From NCBI GenBank assembly GCA_030248215.1, contig JASANG010000621.1:350634-414633 (forward strand): DNA of 64,000 nt, given 5' to 3'. Shown piece after piece: positions 33,876-46,400 of this stretch (positions are counted from its first letter, which is position 1; each line of letters starts with the position of its first letter). This DNA is from Enoplolaimus lenunculus (lineage: Eukaryota > Nematoda > Enoplea > Enoplida > Thoracostomopsidae). A model generated the notes under the pieces. That model ran no database searches, was not told the origin of the DNA, and saw nothing but the letters and a program-made list of their open reading frames with translations. Position numbers and translations under genes: made by a program.

Positions 33876-34745
33876 ATACTAGAAAAAATTGCTCAGCACT
33901 TGAGCAGCATGGGATATGCTTCATATTCCTATGAAAAGGATAGTAACTAGACCAGCACATTTGTTCGATGTAACCTGGAAAAATATAAAGAAACAATGGC
34001 GTCCAAAATCATGTTGACTATTAATTCTTCTGAAACATATTGCGGAGAGCAAATCTATTTTTATGTTGAAAGTTTTTGGCAGATTTATTAGGCAATTTAA
34101 GAAATTTCTTAGATAATGGCAGGGTTACAGAGACATGGCTGAAGTATAGTAATCTTTGCTTTTGCCAGATTAATCGATGCTGCCAGAATACGGTGAGAAT
34201 TTTGAGCCTCTAGTCGTGACTATGCAGTGAAACAAATAACTCGGTAGGGAAATGAGCATTTATGGATTTCTACCTGTAAACTTGTGTGTTTGTCACGAAG
34301 GTTAAAAGTTGAGTAAAGTCAAAAGTCGTTTTAAGGCATCAATTGCGAGTCATTTTGTGACAACGCCTTGTTTAAGAAAGTATCTAACAAAATTGGTCGT
34401 CAGTACTCTTAACTCACCAATTATGTCGCCATACATTGTTCTTATGAAATTCAATTAACTATGTTAATAGAGAGCCAAAGGTGAGTTTTTAGTACGTTCT
34501 TGTAGAAAACTTTAATACACATTTAAAGCAAAACATTTGTTTCTTACAAAAAGAAAATTACAGAAATTTTGCTATTCGCAATATGTTTCAGAAGAATTAA
34601 TAGCCACCATGATTTTGGACGCCATTGTTTCTTTATATTTTTCCAGGTTACATCGACCAAATGTGCTGGTCTAGTTACTATCCTTTTCATAGGAATATGA
34701 AGCATATCCCATGCTGCTCAAGTGCTGAGCAATTTTTTCTAGTTT
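33876..34745. repeat. Large inverted repeat, arms about 175 bp, spacer about 500 bp
   Basis: The arm beginning ACTAGAAAAAATTGCTCAGC (33880) and running to AATTCTTCTGAAACATATTG (about 34043) recurs in inverse order from about 34570 to GCTGAGCAATTTTTTCTAGT at 34745 with very few differences. The two near-identical arms suggest a recent fold-back element. The spacer shows no coding sequence. Confidence 0.85.
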
Positions 34746-34904
34746 CATCCATCAATCTGAACTAAGAAAAAATGAGAAGACTGATAAAACTAAATACGGA
34801 GTTTCAATAAATCGTTTGCATGACAGAAACTTTTATCCTGACAACAAGCGCCTAACCAACGTATTTGTATAAAACCAAGCATTGGGCGAAACAAACCACG
34901 GGGT

Positions 34905-36032
34905 GACATTGTCCGTCGGGGTAAAACCAACCGTTGGGGTGAAACCAACCATTGGGGTGAAACCAACTGTTAGGGTGAAACCAACCGTTGGGGTGAAACT
35001 AACCGTTGGGTTGAAACCAACCGTTGGGGTGAAACCAACCGTTGGGGTGAAACCAACCGTTGGGGTGAAACCAACCGTTGGGGTGAAACCAACCGTTGGG
35101 GAGAAACCGACTGTTGGGGTGAAACCAACCGTTGGAGTGAAACCAACCGTTGGAGTGAAACCAACCGTTGGGGTGAAACCAACCGTTGGGGTGAAACCAA
35201 CCGCTGGGGTAAAACCAACCGTTGGGGTGAAACAAACCGTTGGGGTGAAATCAGCCGTTGGGGTGAAACCAACCATTGGGTTGAAACCGACAGTTGGGGT
35301 GAAACCAACCGTTGGGGTGAAACTAACCGTTGGGTTGAAACCAACCGTTGGGGTGAAACCAACCGTTGGGGTGAAACCAAGTAGGGGTGAAACAAACCGT
35401 TGGGGTGAAACCAACCATTGGGGTGAAACCAACTGTTGGGGTGAAATCAACCGTTGGGGTGAAACCAACCGTTGGGGTTAAACCAACCGTTGGGGTGAAA
35501 GCAAGCGTTGGGGTGAAACAAACCGTTGGGGTGAAACCAACCGTTGGGGTGAAACCAACCGTTGGGGTGAAACCATCCGTTAGGGTGAAACCAACCGTTG
35601 GGGTGAAATCAACCGTTGGGGTGAAACCAACCGTTGGGTTGAAACCGACCGTTGGGGTGAAACCAACCGCTGGGGTAAAACCAACCGTTGGGGTGAAACA
35701 AACCGTTGGGGTGAAACCAACCGTTAGGGTGAAACCAACCGTTGGGGTGAAATCAACCGTTGGGGTGAAACCAACCATTGGGTTGAAACCGACCGTTGGG
35801 GTGAAACCAACCGCTGGGGTAAAACCAACCGTTGGGGTGAAACAAACCGTTGGGGTGAAACCAACTATTGGGGTGAAACAAACCGTTGGGGTGAAACGAA
35901 CCATTGCGGTGAAACCAGCCGTTGGGGTGAAATCAACCGTTGGGGTGAAACCAACCGTTGGTGTGAACCAACCGTTGAGGTAAAACCAACCGTTGGGGTG
36001 AAACCAAGCGTTGGGGTGAAACCAAGCGTTAG
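34905..36032. repeat. 18-bp minisatellite, about 60 units, reads as VGVKPT hexapeptide
   Basis: The unit is close to GTTGGGGTGAAACCAACC. Its length is a multiple of three, so long frames stay open on both strands (VGVKPT on plus; GFTPTV, RLVSPQ or NGWFHP on minus). No start context, splice sites or flanking coding sequence support a gene. Each unit contains the imperfect palindrome CCAACCGTTGG. Most variants are single substitutions shared by blocks of units, e.g. ATTGGG, GAAATCAACC, CGCTGGGG. Confidence 0.92.
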
Positions 36033-36841
36033 CATACACTTTGCGTTTTGAAATTTTACAGGGCAGATATTTACGACTTCTGTATAGAAATTCAATATAA
36101 AAATTTATTTTGTAAAATTTTATATAAATCTAAAAATGAATTTGAAACAGTTAAACGTTTTGCATTGAGCAAGCCAGTGGCGCACCGAAAAATTTGGATT
36201 CGTGGGCCACATCCTGGCAGGTCCGTGCCTTGGGTTTCATCCTAAAAGTCAATTTTAGAACCCTTTAGCAGTGACCCATGTAATGTTCAGGCGGGATATA
36301 TGAGATTGGTCATGCTTTCCCACTTTGCTCGGAGACCAATTTTATAGTCCTCTTTTAAGTCTCAAAATTTTTAGTGAGGTAGGTAACTGGGTCAAACCGA
36401 ATTGTTCGTTACATGAGCACCATATTTGAAGAAAATATCACGAGGTCTCACAAAATAAATTTGCTAAAATTTCAAAACTCCAACTTTCTTAAGTTTTCAA
36501 GATGTTAATGTCTTGTATTTTAAACATTAATAGCCTTAATAAACTGGAAATTTGTGTCTTAAATGATTAAAACATAAATGTCTTATATTCAAGGAATTAC
36601 TATTTACAATTTATAAGAAACGAATTTCTTTCTTTCAAAAAATAGTTTTCTTATATTAAAGATTTATTCTCTTATTTTTATTTACGTAAAAAAGTTGCTG
36701 CATTTATATTCTTTAAGAGAGTATATAAATAATCAAATTTCAAAGATTTCTCGGGTTGATCCCAGGCTCCTCCCAACCTAAGTTTACGTCTTGGACGTAT
36801 CTTAGGTTGTAAAATCAGGGCATAATTTTGAAAACGACTTC
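36033..36841. other. AT-rich stretch without a supported gene
   Basis: Contains TCTTATATT/TTTAAGA-like words but no clear element boundaries. Confidence 0.4.
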
Positions 36842-37043
36842 GGCCCATGTATAGAACAGGGCCGGATCGTTTTCCGGAGGGGCTATAATAGAGTCAGTTT
36901 AAGCTTTAGACTAATTTTTTGCTTAGGCTTAGGCTTAGGATTAGGCTTAGGAATAGGCTCATCCATACGCTTAGGCTTCTGCTTAAGCTTAAGCTTAGGA
37001 ATATGCTTATACTACTGTTCCGGTGCTGTTCTATACATTGGTT
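36842..37043. mobile_element. hAT-like MITE of the TTAGGC-bearing family
   Basis: GGCCCATGTATAGAACAGGG at the left, GTTCTATACATTGG at the right. Perfect 8-bp target duplication ACGACTTC (36834-36841, 37044-37051). The core holds GCTTAGGCTTAGG runs. Confidence 0.93.
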
Positions 37044-38909
37044 ACGACTTCTCTGGCAAATCTTCATTCTAAGACATCATATATGTCTCAAAAATCAGCA
37101 ACACAAGTCTTTTATTTCAGACAAATTTGTCTTGTATTTCACAAATATTTGTCTCAATCGTTTATGAAACACACCTTAAATTTAAGAAATTTAAGTGTTA
37201 AAATTTTCAGACAAATTTGTGGAAAACTTCAGTAACTAATGTCTTGCATTTAAGACATATATGTCTGGATTCTAGATTAAGACATTGTCTTGAATTTAAG
37301 AAAATATACCTTGAATATCAGAAATTGAGTAAATAACCAATAAATAAATAAATAAAAATAAATAAATAATTAAATAAATACATATGACAGGACTAAAAAA
37401 TCATTTCTTGAGAAAAAATGATTTCGCCTCGTCGAGAAAACCTGTGTCTTAACTCGGGACGTATTCAAAGTTTTCGCTACGGTGAAAATTACTTCATGTA
37501 ATGACATTTTTTCTGATCTCTAGAATTCAAATATTTATTTGATACCTTGATCAAAGTACTTTTATCTAATTCCCCAGAAATTTTCAGAGACGATGTCTCC
37601 CCCTTTGCCCATTCCCTTGTGTGCGCGTCCCGTTCTCGATCTGTATACAATTTCTTGGTTGCAATAGTGCTGCAAGCTGCGGCATACAAGATTTTCCAAT
37701 GGGAGAGATTTTACAGTTGTGAAACGCTTTTTAAGCTAATTTTTGACATGTTAAGAAAATCAATTTTGCCGACAATGCAAAATTTTTCAATTTGTGTTGT
37801 AAATTAAAAATTATATTCTTCACTTTATTTGGCTAAATAACACATTTTGAGCTTGAACAGATAGTCCATTTCCACCGCAATATTTTTAATACGGCACGCC
37901 TGGTTTGGGGATACATCCCCATTCGTCCTGAGTCCGCCGCTGGATGCCGCTTGTTTTTTGCTCCATAAATTCTTCAATTCCAATGTAACAGGTGCGTTAT
38001 TGCTCGTTAAAAACGTTTAAGTATCGTATTAAAATATATCAGACGGCAGCGCAGAGTTAGTTTTTTATCTTTGACGAAATGTATAAAAAACACATCAGAC
38101 ACATAGCAATTTTAGCAACAATGATTTGGCAACAGTCTACAACAATTTGTTGTTTACTCTCTCACCCGTTTATTTTTATGTATTTTGCTTTAAATTCATA
38201 CCCCAGGGGCGTCTTTATTTCTGTCTGGTACCACTAGTGGTTCCAGAGAGGGCGCGTAGGACCTTCCGTCGCAAATTTTTGTTGTGTTAAAACGGTAAGG
38301 TCCCCTTCTGCCTTACAATTTTTCCCCTCAGAAAATTGGTACATAAACTGCGTAAGCGATGCGATCGAGAAGCTAAACGCAATTTTAATATTAAATTCCT
38401 TTTTATCAGTTGCAAAATTCACAGTCTAATATGCATCGGTAAGTCTGGACCCCACCTATTGGCAGAGGGTATTAATTAGTAAAACCTATGGATTCTCCTT
38501 GGATGTAGTATCTCGAAAAAGTTACTGGCGCTTGCTAACGCCGCCCCCCGTACAGTTTTCACGGAATTGCGCTCTTAGCACATAACTATTTTAGTATTTA
38601 GCAATTTTGATACATTTGTTCAAATGTGAATGAATTGTCCTTGGTTCAACAAGCAATAACGCGATTGAGAATGACACACTTTGAAGATGAACACACGCTG
38701 GGTATAAACTGACACCAATAAAATTTTGCTCGTTTTTGTAATGTTTTCAAATTTAATTATGCCATTATTATGCTAATATTATTAGCATTTTTTTTAAAAA
38801 TTTGTTACTTATTTTAGTTTTACAGCTTTGTAATAAAGAAATTGCTGTTAACAGAATTGGCAAAATCAAATTTCGAACTGCAACGATTTGGCATATAATG
38901 TGCAGCGCC
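37044..38909. other. AT-rich stretch without a supported gene
   Basis: Holds GTCTT/AAGAC-rich sequence to about 37320 and an AAATAAATAAATAA microsatellite at about 37335-37382. No gene is supported. Confidence 0.4.
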
Positions 38910-39157
38910 GTTCACATTATAAAATTCGGCCGGGACATAAAATGGTTTGTAGCCCTGGATTAACAACCCATTGTTTAACCTGTACCTCAACGAACATTTT
39001 CCGTTGACCACCATACCTCAATACGTGTCACAAATCGGTTTGTAACACACAAGGTCAACGGAAAATTTTTTGTTGAGGTACGCGTTACCGAGTGGTTGTT
39101 AATAATCCTGGGCTATGAAACATTTCGTTGCCCGGCTGAATAATTTTGTAATGTCAA
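38910..39157. mobile_element. Inverted-repeat MITE (GTTCACATTATAAAATTCGGC family)
   Basis: GTTCACATTATAAAATTCGG at the left is inverse to CCGGCTGAATAATTTTGTAA near the right. Inside, ACCTCAACGAACATTTTCCG and CGGAAAATTTTTTGTTGAGG are a second inverse pair. A short copy is at 59640-59715. Confidence 0.65.
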
Positions 39158-40204
39158 CAGCGCATGTTTGTATCACTGCATTCAGTATAACTATAGACTA
39201 CACAGAATTCGGATTTGTGACTTGCTGCGGCATCGTCGGAATTTGGCTAACTATTTTTAATTTAGTAATTGCCTACAGATTTCAATATTCGTCTTGAGGA
39301 CTTGTCTAAAAACTTGTTCTAAAAAAGCTAAACTATTAACTGTAATTTGAATTATTCCGAAAGATACATTCATTCAGTCAAAATTTTTTCAATCGGCATT
39401 AAAATTAACCAGAAAATTTCCAAAAAAACTAGTTTATAAGTTAATATTAGTCTATTAATATTTAACACCCAGCCTTGAAGAATCAGCCACCCCGGTTGTA
39501 TTTCGACGAGGGACAGTAAAAAGCGTTTTATAAGTTAATGTCTATTAATGTTTAATACATAACCTTACAGAATCACCCATCCCCCCGTTGTATTTCGACC
39601 AGGGACGGCAAAAAATGTTTGGCATGTGTTAAATATGCGCGCGCGCGTAAACGAGGGTAGCTATGTAATTATTTTTGCTGACGGAGAGTTGGTTTTTATA
39701 CTTTTAAAAAAAGGGTATTTTAATGCGTTTTGAAGTAGATTTATACACGATTGAGTGCGTTTTTGACAGCGATCTGTGCGTCAGAAAGAGGTGTTTTTGT
39801 GTCTACGGTATCTTGATGGCTATCGGTGAGATTTTTTGTGTTAAAATTGTTTTTTGAGGGCTGAAAAAAATTTCAACCACATTTCTTTAGGTATTAATTT
39901 TTTGGATTGCAAAAATTATTTTTTGTGCCTGCTGGCACACTTTTGGTAAAGTTGGTGGGCAGTTGATAGATGGATTGCTATATTACAGTGGCGGATCCAG
40001 AAATTGCTGACAGAGGGGCAACTCGATGTATAACAGTGAAAAAACTTACGAGATAAGCGAGCGAAAAACCAAACGCAATAGTTTTAATGCTAAAATCTTG
40101 ACGCAAAAGTTTGGTTTTGGGCCTAGTTCTGTACGCTTAGGCCTTGGAGTCTGCTGTGGATTTGTTAGTCTTTACTGCACTTTAAATCCCAATGTGTTAA
40201 TTAA
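39158..40204. other. Stretch without a supported gene
   Basis: A CAGTGGCGGATCCAGAAATT sequence at about 39986 is one end of the CAGTGGCGGATCC hAT-like family without its partner. Otherwise nothing is supported. Confidence 0.45.
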
Positions 40205-40432
40205 TCAACTCCGACGGAAAATTAGTTATTTCTGAATTAATAACAGTAAACTTTAGCTGGCTCTAGTGGCAATGATTCTCACTATGAGTTGAATTGATTC
40301 CGGGGAAGTTGATTAATTAAATCAGAATGAGTTGAGTCAACCAGAAATATGAGTTCTAATAAGCCATAATTCAGACTGAGTGATTCAACTCATTCTGAGT
40401 TAAAATCAACTCACTGGAATTTACAGTGTAAA
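40205..40432. mobile_element. CACTGTAAATT-family MITE
   Basis: Right end CTGGAATTTACAGTG followed by TA; body of GAGTTGA/TCAACTC words; left end worn (AACAGTAAACTTTAG). Confidence 0.6.
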
Positions 40433-40649
40433 ACAAGACTTTGAGCTTGTATTGCATGCATATGCTTGCGGTTTACTTAGAAATAACTTCAGTATAAAAT
40501 AGATTCGATTTGGTTGACGTTTTATGCTCAAATTATAATATCAATAAATTAGGCTGGTAGCATCCTACATTTTCCATTGCGCAGTTTAATTTGACTATTT
40601 TCAATCAACAAGATAAAGGCCTAGGCAGGCAGAAGTGTGTTCAGCAGAC

Positions 40650-41215
40650 CCGTAGCCGGCTCACCTTGATAGTGGCGATCTGAACATTTTCAGCAGTCGC
40701 ATACAAGAGTTTTCGATGACATACAAGCAAGGTTACAAACTAAACATTATTCACGAGTGGCATGCAAGAGTTTTCGATGACATACAAGCAAGGTTACAAA
40801 CTAAACATTATTCACGAGCGGCATGCAAGGGTTTTCCATGACATATAAGCAAGGTTACAAAATTTTCTACGATTGACACAATACCTCCGTGGTTGACCAA
40901 GCCCACCTTCTGGCCTCCTCTGGTTACGGAACTGGTCTTCGAGTGTGTAGGTGCAGATATGTCATAGCCTTGCAAGCCGTGTTTCAAACATTTTTTCAGG
41001 AGTGGCATGCAAGACTTTTCCATGACATACAAGCAAGGTTACAAAATTTTCTAGGAGTGACCCAATACCTCCGTGGTTGGCCAAGCCCACCTTCTGGCCA
41101 TCCTCTGGCTACGGAATTGGTCTTCGAGTGTGTAGGGCAGATATACCATGTCCTTTCAAGCGGTTCTTCAAACCTGTTTCGAACAACAGCCATTTTAAAG
41201 CATTCCAAAATTTAG
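40650..41215. repeat. CCCGTAGCC-family element with internal tandem repeats
   Basis: Begins AGACCCGTAGCCGGC. Three 69-bp units follow (CATACAAGCAAGGTTACAAA, then TTATTCACGAG). A longer unit of about 230 bp is present twice; each copy contains ATACCTCCGTGGTTG, CCAAGCCCACCTTCTGGCC and GGTCTTCGAGTGTGTAG. Confidence 0.7.
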
Positions 41216-41389
41216 TTTTGTTTGCTTCTTTAGAATGATTCCGGAGTCTCGTTTTTTTTTTAAATTTCGGCGACTCTCAAAAAACTATTTTTAAAATTAG
41301 TTTTCTTTTGACGGTAAAAATTAGCCACAAGTATTAAATGTAGCATCTTCCCACTGTCAAGATATGAAATGTTGTGAGTGGCGTGAGAA

Positions 41390-41563
41390 CAATGGCGGAT
41401 CCATGGGGGGCACCCAGGCCGTGGCCCTCCCTACAGCATCTCGACAAAAATTATATAGCAATTTTGTGACAATAGTTCGTGGTTTGTGTATGGATAAAAA
41501 GTAAGTTTATTACCTGTGAAATTTTGCCCCCCCCCCCATTTTGAGATCCTGGATCTGCCACTG
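41390..41563. mobile_element. hAT-like MITE, CAGTGGCGGATCC family, 174 bp
   Basis: CAATGGCGGATCCATGG at the left and CCTGGATCTGCCACTG at the right are inverse ends. A perfect 8-bp duplication CGTGAGAA flanks it (41382-41389, 41564-41571). The interior has a poly-C run. Confidence 0.93.
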
Positions 41564-41859
41564 CGTGAGAAATTTTAGTCCGGCGCAGTTGTAACACTTT
41601 TAAACTGAATGTATCAAGTTGGCATATGCGCTTTAAAAAGTCTATTCATTTAATCTTGATAACGATATCCTCCTACATATAGTGGTTGATACATCTGTTG
41701 ATCTAAAAATTATGCTAAGAATTTATGATGAATACTTTTGGTATGCCTTTACGCTACTTGGGCAATATTTTTTCTGGATCTAGCAGTAAAATGTGGGTTT
41801 AATTTTCCGGTATCGAGACTAATTTGTCGCCCGACAGTTAAATGATTCAAAATGTCATC

Positions 41860-42300
41860 GACTTGACAATTCGTCACCCATCATTCGTTTTTGGTTTAAG
41901 TTTGCGGCTTAGGATTATGTTTAGGTTATGCTTAGGATTATGCTTAGGATTATGCTTAGGATTATGCTTAGGATTATGCTTAGGATTATGCTTAGGATTA
42001 TGCTTAGGATTATGCTTAGGATTATGCTTAGGATTATGCTTAGGATTATGCTTAGGATTAGGCTTAGGACGATGCTTATGATTATGCTTAGGATTATGCT
42101 TAGGATCATGCTTAGGATTATGCTTAGGATTATGCTTAGGATTAGGCTTAGGACGTCGCTTAGGATTATTCTCAGGAATATGTATGCCTTGGATTATGTT
42201 AGGATTTTTCTTTGGATTATGTATGCTTTTGGATTATGCTTAGGATTATGCTTAGATTTATTCACAGGTTTTAGGACATTGTTGGTCGAACGACAAGTTG
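41860..42300. mobile_element. GACAAGTTGTCG-family element carrying a 12-bp minisatellite
   Basis: GACAATTCGTCACCCATCAT at the left is inverse to CGACAAGTTGTCAAACGACG at the right. About 41909-42175 is an array of the 12-mer GCTTAGGATTAT, roughly 20 nearly identical units, with a short second block at 42228-42255. Relatives with TTAGGC words instead of the 12-mer are at 51640-51835, and a fragment is at 49225-49330. Confidence 0.72.
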
Positions 42301-42833
42301 TCAAACGACGAATGGTAGTAGGTTCTAATTTTACACAGGTCGGACGTAAGGTAAAGTGGATGATGCCAGAAGGAATCATGTATTCTGTTTAGTGTTCGTT
42401 TAATGCCGCCAATGTGGTGAATTTAAATGCGCGCTATTTTTATTAAATCCTATTCCGGTTCCGGCATTACAGAACGCATGAACTGGAATTTTTAAGCAGT
42501 TGTGCAAAATTATTATTGCTTAACAAATACTTTTAAGCGTGTGATTTTGTAAGATTAATCAACATGATACTGAAATCGCTAAAATTACGAAGTTTAAAGG
42601 AAATCGCGAGATATGGACTTGATTTCTAACTAATTTTGTGTGTAAAAATAACGGAATTTTTGATATTCCGTAACGGAAACGAAAACAGATACCAATTGTT
42701 ACCGGAAACGGATATCCGAGTACTCCATACCTACAACTTATGTTTTTTCGGATCAAACCAAGTTTCCCTCCTAAGACTATCAAATACAGTTCCCCTGAAT
42801 ATTTTCATCTTAAATTTAACTCTAAATACCTTC

Positions 42834-43036
42834 GCTGCAAAAAAATGGTGAGTCAAATTGACTCTCTTCGAAATAGGCTCGCAGGACTACACAAGCTGTC
42901 GACTCCGCCAGAGTCAAATTCGACTCACTGAGAGTCGTACGTTTGATTCTGGCGGAGTCGAATTTGACTCAGTTTGCGTAGTCTCGTAGAGCCTATTTCG
43001 AAGAGAATCAATTTGACTCATCATTTTGTGCAGTGT
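42834..43036. mobile_element. Palindromic MITE (CTGCAAAAAAATGGTGAGTC family), complete
   Basis: Nearly the whole element is one imperfect palindrome: CGCTGCAAAAAAATGGTGAG, GACTCTCTTCGAAATAGGCT and GGCGGAGTCGAATTTGACTC recur in inverse order. It would form a long hairpin in single-stranded form. Confidence 0.85.
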
Positions 43037-43186
43037 TGTATAAATTGGAATTTCAACTGCGTAAAGCAACGAAATGAAATTTTATGGTAGGCGCGATCGC
43101 TTTAAAAAGGTGCGTTTAAAAACTTATATTCCCATATGCGAAATCAGTTTCCATGATGCTAAAATTCTGAACGTTCCATTTTGTTC

Positions 43187-43305
43187 CAACAGACCTTTCA
43201 AAGGCTACCGATTCAAGTTAAAGCACTGCTAATGGTACCCAATCAGCAACAGACCTTTCAAAGGCTACCGATTCAAGTTAAAGCACTGCTAATGGTACCC
43301 AATCA
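43187..43305 (+). repeat. Perfect 60-bp tandem duplication
   Basis: A 60-bp unit starting CAACAGACCTTTCAAAGGCT is present twice, head to tail, with no visible difference until the last two bases of the second copy. It ends about 140 bp before the start codon of the membrane-protein gene. Confidence 0.95.
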
Positions 43306-43442
43306 AGTTTGTTGTGTTATTAAATTCCCGAACTAGTTGTTGAATTTTAGGCATAATTAATTTGTGCCAATTGTAACAATTATAATAACCAAATGCTAAG
43401 TTTGAAATTTTATACATTTCATTTTGAACGGAGAAGTTTTCA

Positions 43443-46400
43443 ATGCTTCTAACAACTGTTAAATATACGCAATGCAGTACGTTGCTATTAATGTTCGCGT
43501 TATTGCTACATTATCATCACGCCGCAGTCGGAGGTAAGCTTTTATTTCACAAGACTGTAAATTCCATTGAGTTGATTCAGAGAGGGAGAATTAGTTATTT
43601 CTGTTTATTTTCTAGATAATAAACAGTAAATATCAACCCACTCGGAGTTGATTTAAAATTCCGAGTGAGTTGTTTAATTATTTAACTCAGAATGAGTAGA
43701 ATCAACTGAGAATTCTGCGTTCTGAAAGACCTAATTTACTCAGAAATGACCAGAAAGAACTAATTTTTACTCTGAGTTGATTAATCAACTCGCTGAAATT
43801 TATAGTGTAAGCACAAGTATCGATATTCTCAAATGCGTATAGCGCCTATCACTAGTCGACAATAGGTTTTCGAATTGACGGCTACTGTAGTAACCCAAAT
43901 AAGTGGGAGAACTGATATTTATTTGGCCTCTTCAGAGGGAACCCCTGTTACTCGGTTACGGACTGTTAAGATGCCTTGCGCCGCCCTTCGTTCCTGATAT
44001 ATCTGGTACTGCAATTATCCATTGAATTAAACGTTTGTCTTATATCAAAAGCTGGAGTGATAATGCAAGGTTCTACTTAATAGGAATGTACTTTCAAAAC
44101 TTAAGTATGTTTTAAAATTCGAAGTCAACTTTATTTAATCCTGGAGCCATTTATGCCCTACAATTATGAATAATTAACATTTATGAACCCAAATTAGGGA
44201 TTATGAATTCTATCCACTTACGAACTCTTATTATGGATACTGACTCGTATACGGACTCCTATTGAGTGGGACTCAAATGGTGACCCCCTCTTATTACTCT
44301 CGTCGTATTCGGGTCACTACAGTAATGTAGTTGCACAATGCACAGGATTTAACATTTAACACACATGTATACCTATGTGTGTGGTTAGTTAGTACAAATA
44401 TAGAATCCTCGTTGTCGAGCGTCAAGGTCCTACAGCTGAGTGCGATAGTAAACGCCTCCCACCAATGAGACTTACGCTTCAAATTCTATTATGAAAATAA
44501 AGTGACTGCTAAATTAAAAATATATATTCATTCATAAAATAATCAGTTCAATTTGTAATAAACTTTAAGTTTTAGTACAATCTTTCACTTTTGATTGGAA
44601 CAAGAGAAAGTTTAACGCGAATTTTTCTATCAAAAAGTTTCAAGGAATGCTTTTCAGAATCTTCGCCTGATCGAAACATGAAGCTGAAACGATCCTATTT
44701 GACCTTTGTGGGGTCATATGACAGGGACGATACGCACAAATATATTAATGGAACATTAGTTGGACCAAGTGTGAACTTGCTTTCAAGTGAGTATATTTTA
44801 GATCTGAACTACTTTACCATAGCTACTAGTATCCTAACAGGTTGCTCGGAATTTTCCGTGCTCAATTTCAATTCACAACAATGGCCCGAGTAAAGATCAG
44901 AGGCGGAACGTTTTTCTGTGGGTCTGCAATAGAGTAAGCTTAAGCTTTAGACTAATTTTTTCGCTTGGCTTAGGCATCATAACCTTAGGCTTAGGAATAT
45001 GGTTATAATACTGTTCCGCCCCTGTTCTTGCCATTGGCCACAACAATTGGGGAATATATTGGATGTACCTACTTGTGTACTTTCTTCACACTAACGTTAA
45101 GAAAGTAAAGGTCTCCAACTCCAACGCTACTGGTTATTATTTTCCTAACTCTAATCTTACGTTTAAGATGAGCCTTGCGCTTAGGTTGGGGCTTAAGCTG
45201 AATCTGAGCTTACACCGAGCGCTAAGCTTCAGCATCATTAGAATAAGTCAGTATATATGTGTTTTAGACTCTGTGGACGAAAGTGAACAAGTACATTATT
45301 AGGACTGTAGCGAACCCAAAGTCTATGGTTGTAAGGGGCCGTGGGAAAAAACGAATTTGAAAATTTTGAATTTTTGAATTTTAATTTAAACTTCACGTCT
45401 TTTACATTGAAAGTTACACGACATCAAAAGACTTTCTTGATGTTCCTTAAGTTACCGTCTCCCAGTGTTTTACTGCATTTCGGCACAAATTGATATGAGC
45501 ATAATTTCTAAGGTGTATAATTTTCTTGGATCCGCTCATGTCAGAATTTGTTTACTAGTAATTGATTGTATTCTGGCTGCTGTACACTTTCATTCCAAGC
45601 CTAAGCCTAAGTTTAAACCTTTGTCTAAGCCTTGTCGGTATATGTTCACGGTAAAGTGTAAAAAGATTGCCATACATGTGCACATATACCTGAATATATG
45701 ATTGTTGCAATGACCATATAGTGTAGTGGTAGTATCGTTTACTCGAATACAAGAGGGCCGACCTTCGCTTCCCGGCGTGGTTCTTACCTTTGGCAAAACT
45801 CTAAAGAACAGGGGTTGTACAGACCGTATAGCTTCCACATGCCTTTATCTAAGCCTAAGCCTAAGCCCAGACATCAGCGTTGACGGTAATGTAAAGGTTT
45901 GTGTATAATAGCCTGTGATTTTTCATAGAAATGCCTCCAATATTGCGTATCATTTATTCGATGTTGTCTGATTTGATCTCAGTACATTGCCATACCCGTC
46001 ATATGATTGTTCGAGTTAACAAAAGTATGGCGAAAATTATTGGAATCAACAGTGGTAAAGATGTAAGTGTTCATTTTGGTATAAACAGTTCCAAAATAAC
46101 TTGCGTACACCGTGTCACAATTTTAGCGTTGCTTAAACATGCGGGCTCGTAGCCTGAGGGGCCAGGGAGGCTCAACTCCACTCAGACCCGTAGCCAGGTC
46201 AACTTGCTGAGGGGGGGCTAAAAAATTTTCAGTCAAGCATTTAAAGGTTATAAATGACTTACAAGCAAGGTTAAAAATCTTCTAGGGGGTCAAAAATTTT
46301 CCAGAGGGTGCTGAGCGCCGCTGACACCCTTGGCTACGGGCCCGACTTCACTTGAAGAATTTTGCCTCCCCTACCTAGAAAATTTTCAACCTTGCTTGTA

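Noticed and set aside
34905-36032. CRISPR array
   Set aside because: Units are contiguous without unique spacers, and the DNA is clearly eukaryotic.
34833-36095. Long VGVKPT/GFTPTV open frames as collagen- or adhesive-like proteins
   Set aside because: The unit length is a multiple of three and lacks stops in most phases on both strands; no flanking coding sequence supports a gene.
41842-42392. Long LGLC/RIML repeat proteins
   Set aside because: Products of the 12-bp array GCTTAGGATTAT read in different phases.
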